From Euryarchaeota archaeon UBA23 (GTDB lineage: Archaea; Thermoplasmatota; Poseidoniia; Poseidoniales; Thalassarchaeaceae), in contig DAIJ01000041.1 in assembly GCA_002498725.1 (NCBI GenBank), positions 32,985 to 56,146 of the forward strand: a DNA stretch of 23,162 nt. The letters are read 5' to 3'. Under the pieces are notes generated by a model. It worked only from the letters and a program-made list of their open reading frames with translations. It was not told where the DNA came from and did not search any database. The position numbers and the translations under genes are program-made. Positions 22,839 to 23,162 of this stretch are shown piece after piece (the first letter of the stretch is position 1; each line of letters opens with the position of its first letter).

Positions 22839-22856
22839 TTTTAGGTGTCCCTAAAA
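22839..22856. promoter_or_regulatory. Second metal-repressor operator upstream of the FEA1-like promoter
   Basis: TTTTAGG-TGTC-CCTAAAA is a perfect 7+4+7 palindrome with the same core as the site at 22786-22803. Centre-to-centre distance is 53 bases, close to five turns of B-DNA, so two bound dimers would lie on the same face of the helix on either side of the TATA box. Confidence 0.8.
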
Positions 22857-22873
22857 TATTATGTTCTTTGATT

Positions 22874-22947
22874 AAAAAAAACTAGAGTTTACACTCATTT
22901 TGGATAAAAAAGGTTTGGAAGGGAGGGGTGCCGAAGCACCCCGTCCC
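22874..22947 (-). terminator. 16S rRNA terminator: UUCG-capped hairpin and two U-runs
   Basis: In the minus-strand transcript GGGGUGC-UUCG-GCACCCC (22942-22925) is a perfect 7-base stem capped by a cUUCGg tetraloop. It can be lengthened by GGG/CCC pairs around a bulged base (to 22947/22921). It begins about 26 bases beyond the 16S 3' end and is followed by U6 (22911-22906) and U8 (22881-22874). This ends the rRNA transcript before the FEA1-like promoter and indicates that 16S is not co-transcribed with a 23S gene. The hairpin could also take part in 3'-end processing. Confidence 0.75.
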
Positions 22948-22968
22948 CCCCGGTTTTCCGAGTTTCTT

Positions 22969-23162
<194 letters not shown>

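Overview
The window is archaeal. The right edge carries the 3' end of a 16S rRNA gene on the minus strand, with an archaeal-type 3' domain and the ACCTCCT anti-Shine-Dalgarno end. Together with low G+C, many lipobox lipoproteins with a single CxG-type signal, BRE/TATA promoters placed for leaderless mRNAs, and a marine-type nutrient transporter set, it best fits a Marine Group II/III euryarchaeon (Poseidoniia-like). The phylum-level call is firm; the group is an inference. No 23S gene follows the 16S gene for nearly 23 kb, so the rRNA genes are unlinked here, as in Thermoplasmata-related archaea.

Layout, left to right. 1-414 (+): the end of a membrane protein cut by the window edge. 424-8549 (all -): DUF2061 membrane protein, thiolase, flotillin (SPFH) with its NfeD/YuaF-type partner, two small membrane proteins that overlap, a PaaI-type hotdog thioesterase, an MsbA/LmrA-type ABC exporter, and a large unrecognised membrane protein. 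8613-9665 (-): a secreted lipoprotein, divergent from 9802-10674 (+), an NAD kinase. 10704-16247 (-): a complete polar/general L-amino-acid ABC importer in the order aapJ-aapQ-aapM-aapP, with a strong promoter before aapJ and a hairpin plus U-run between aapJ and aapQ.

16338-22785 (-) is the most interesting part: a PQQ-type beta-propeller lipoprotein, a membrane-anchored substrate-binding protein, a small glycerophosphodiesterase, a PhnE-like permease, a PhnC-like ATPase, and a 549-residue lipoprotein with six 34-residue Cys/His repeats. The binding protein looks phosphonate-like by neighbours, but it contains the signature of eukaryotic transferrin, with residues matching all four Fe(III) ligands (Asp107, Tyr135, Tyr229, His282), the threonine of the carbonate site, and the Cys pair of the conserved disulfide. 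The big lipoprotein resembles algal FEA1, the low-iron-inducible iron-assimilation protein. Four copies of one palindrome, TTTAGG-N4-CCTAAA, of the kind bound by DtxR/IdeR-family metal repressors, sit on the promoters of exactly these transcription units: two at the lipoprotein, one at the ATPase, one at the transferrin-like gene. My reading is an iron-repressed, archaeal FEA1/transferrin-like Fe(III) uptake island. This rests on motif reading and has not been tested by alignment, structure prediction or experiment.

The remaining structured DNA is a 109-bp inverted repeat after the FEA1-like gene and a UUCG-capped terminator after the 16S gene. No gap exceeds 300 bases.
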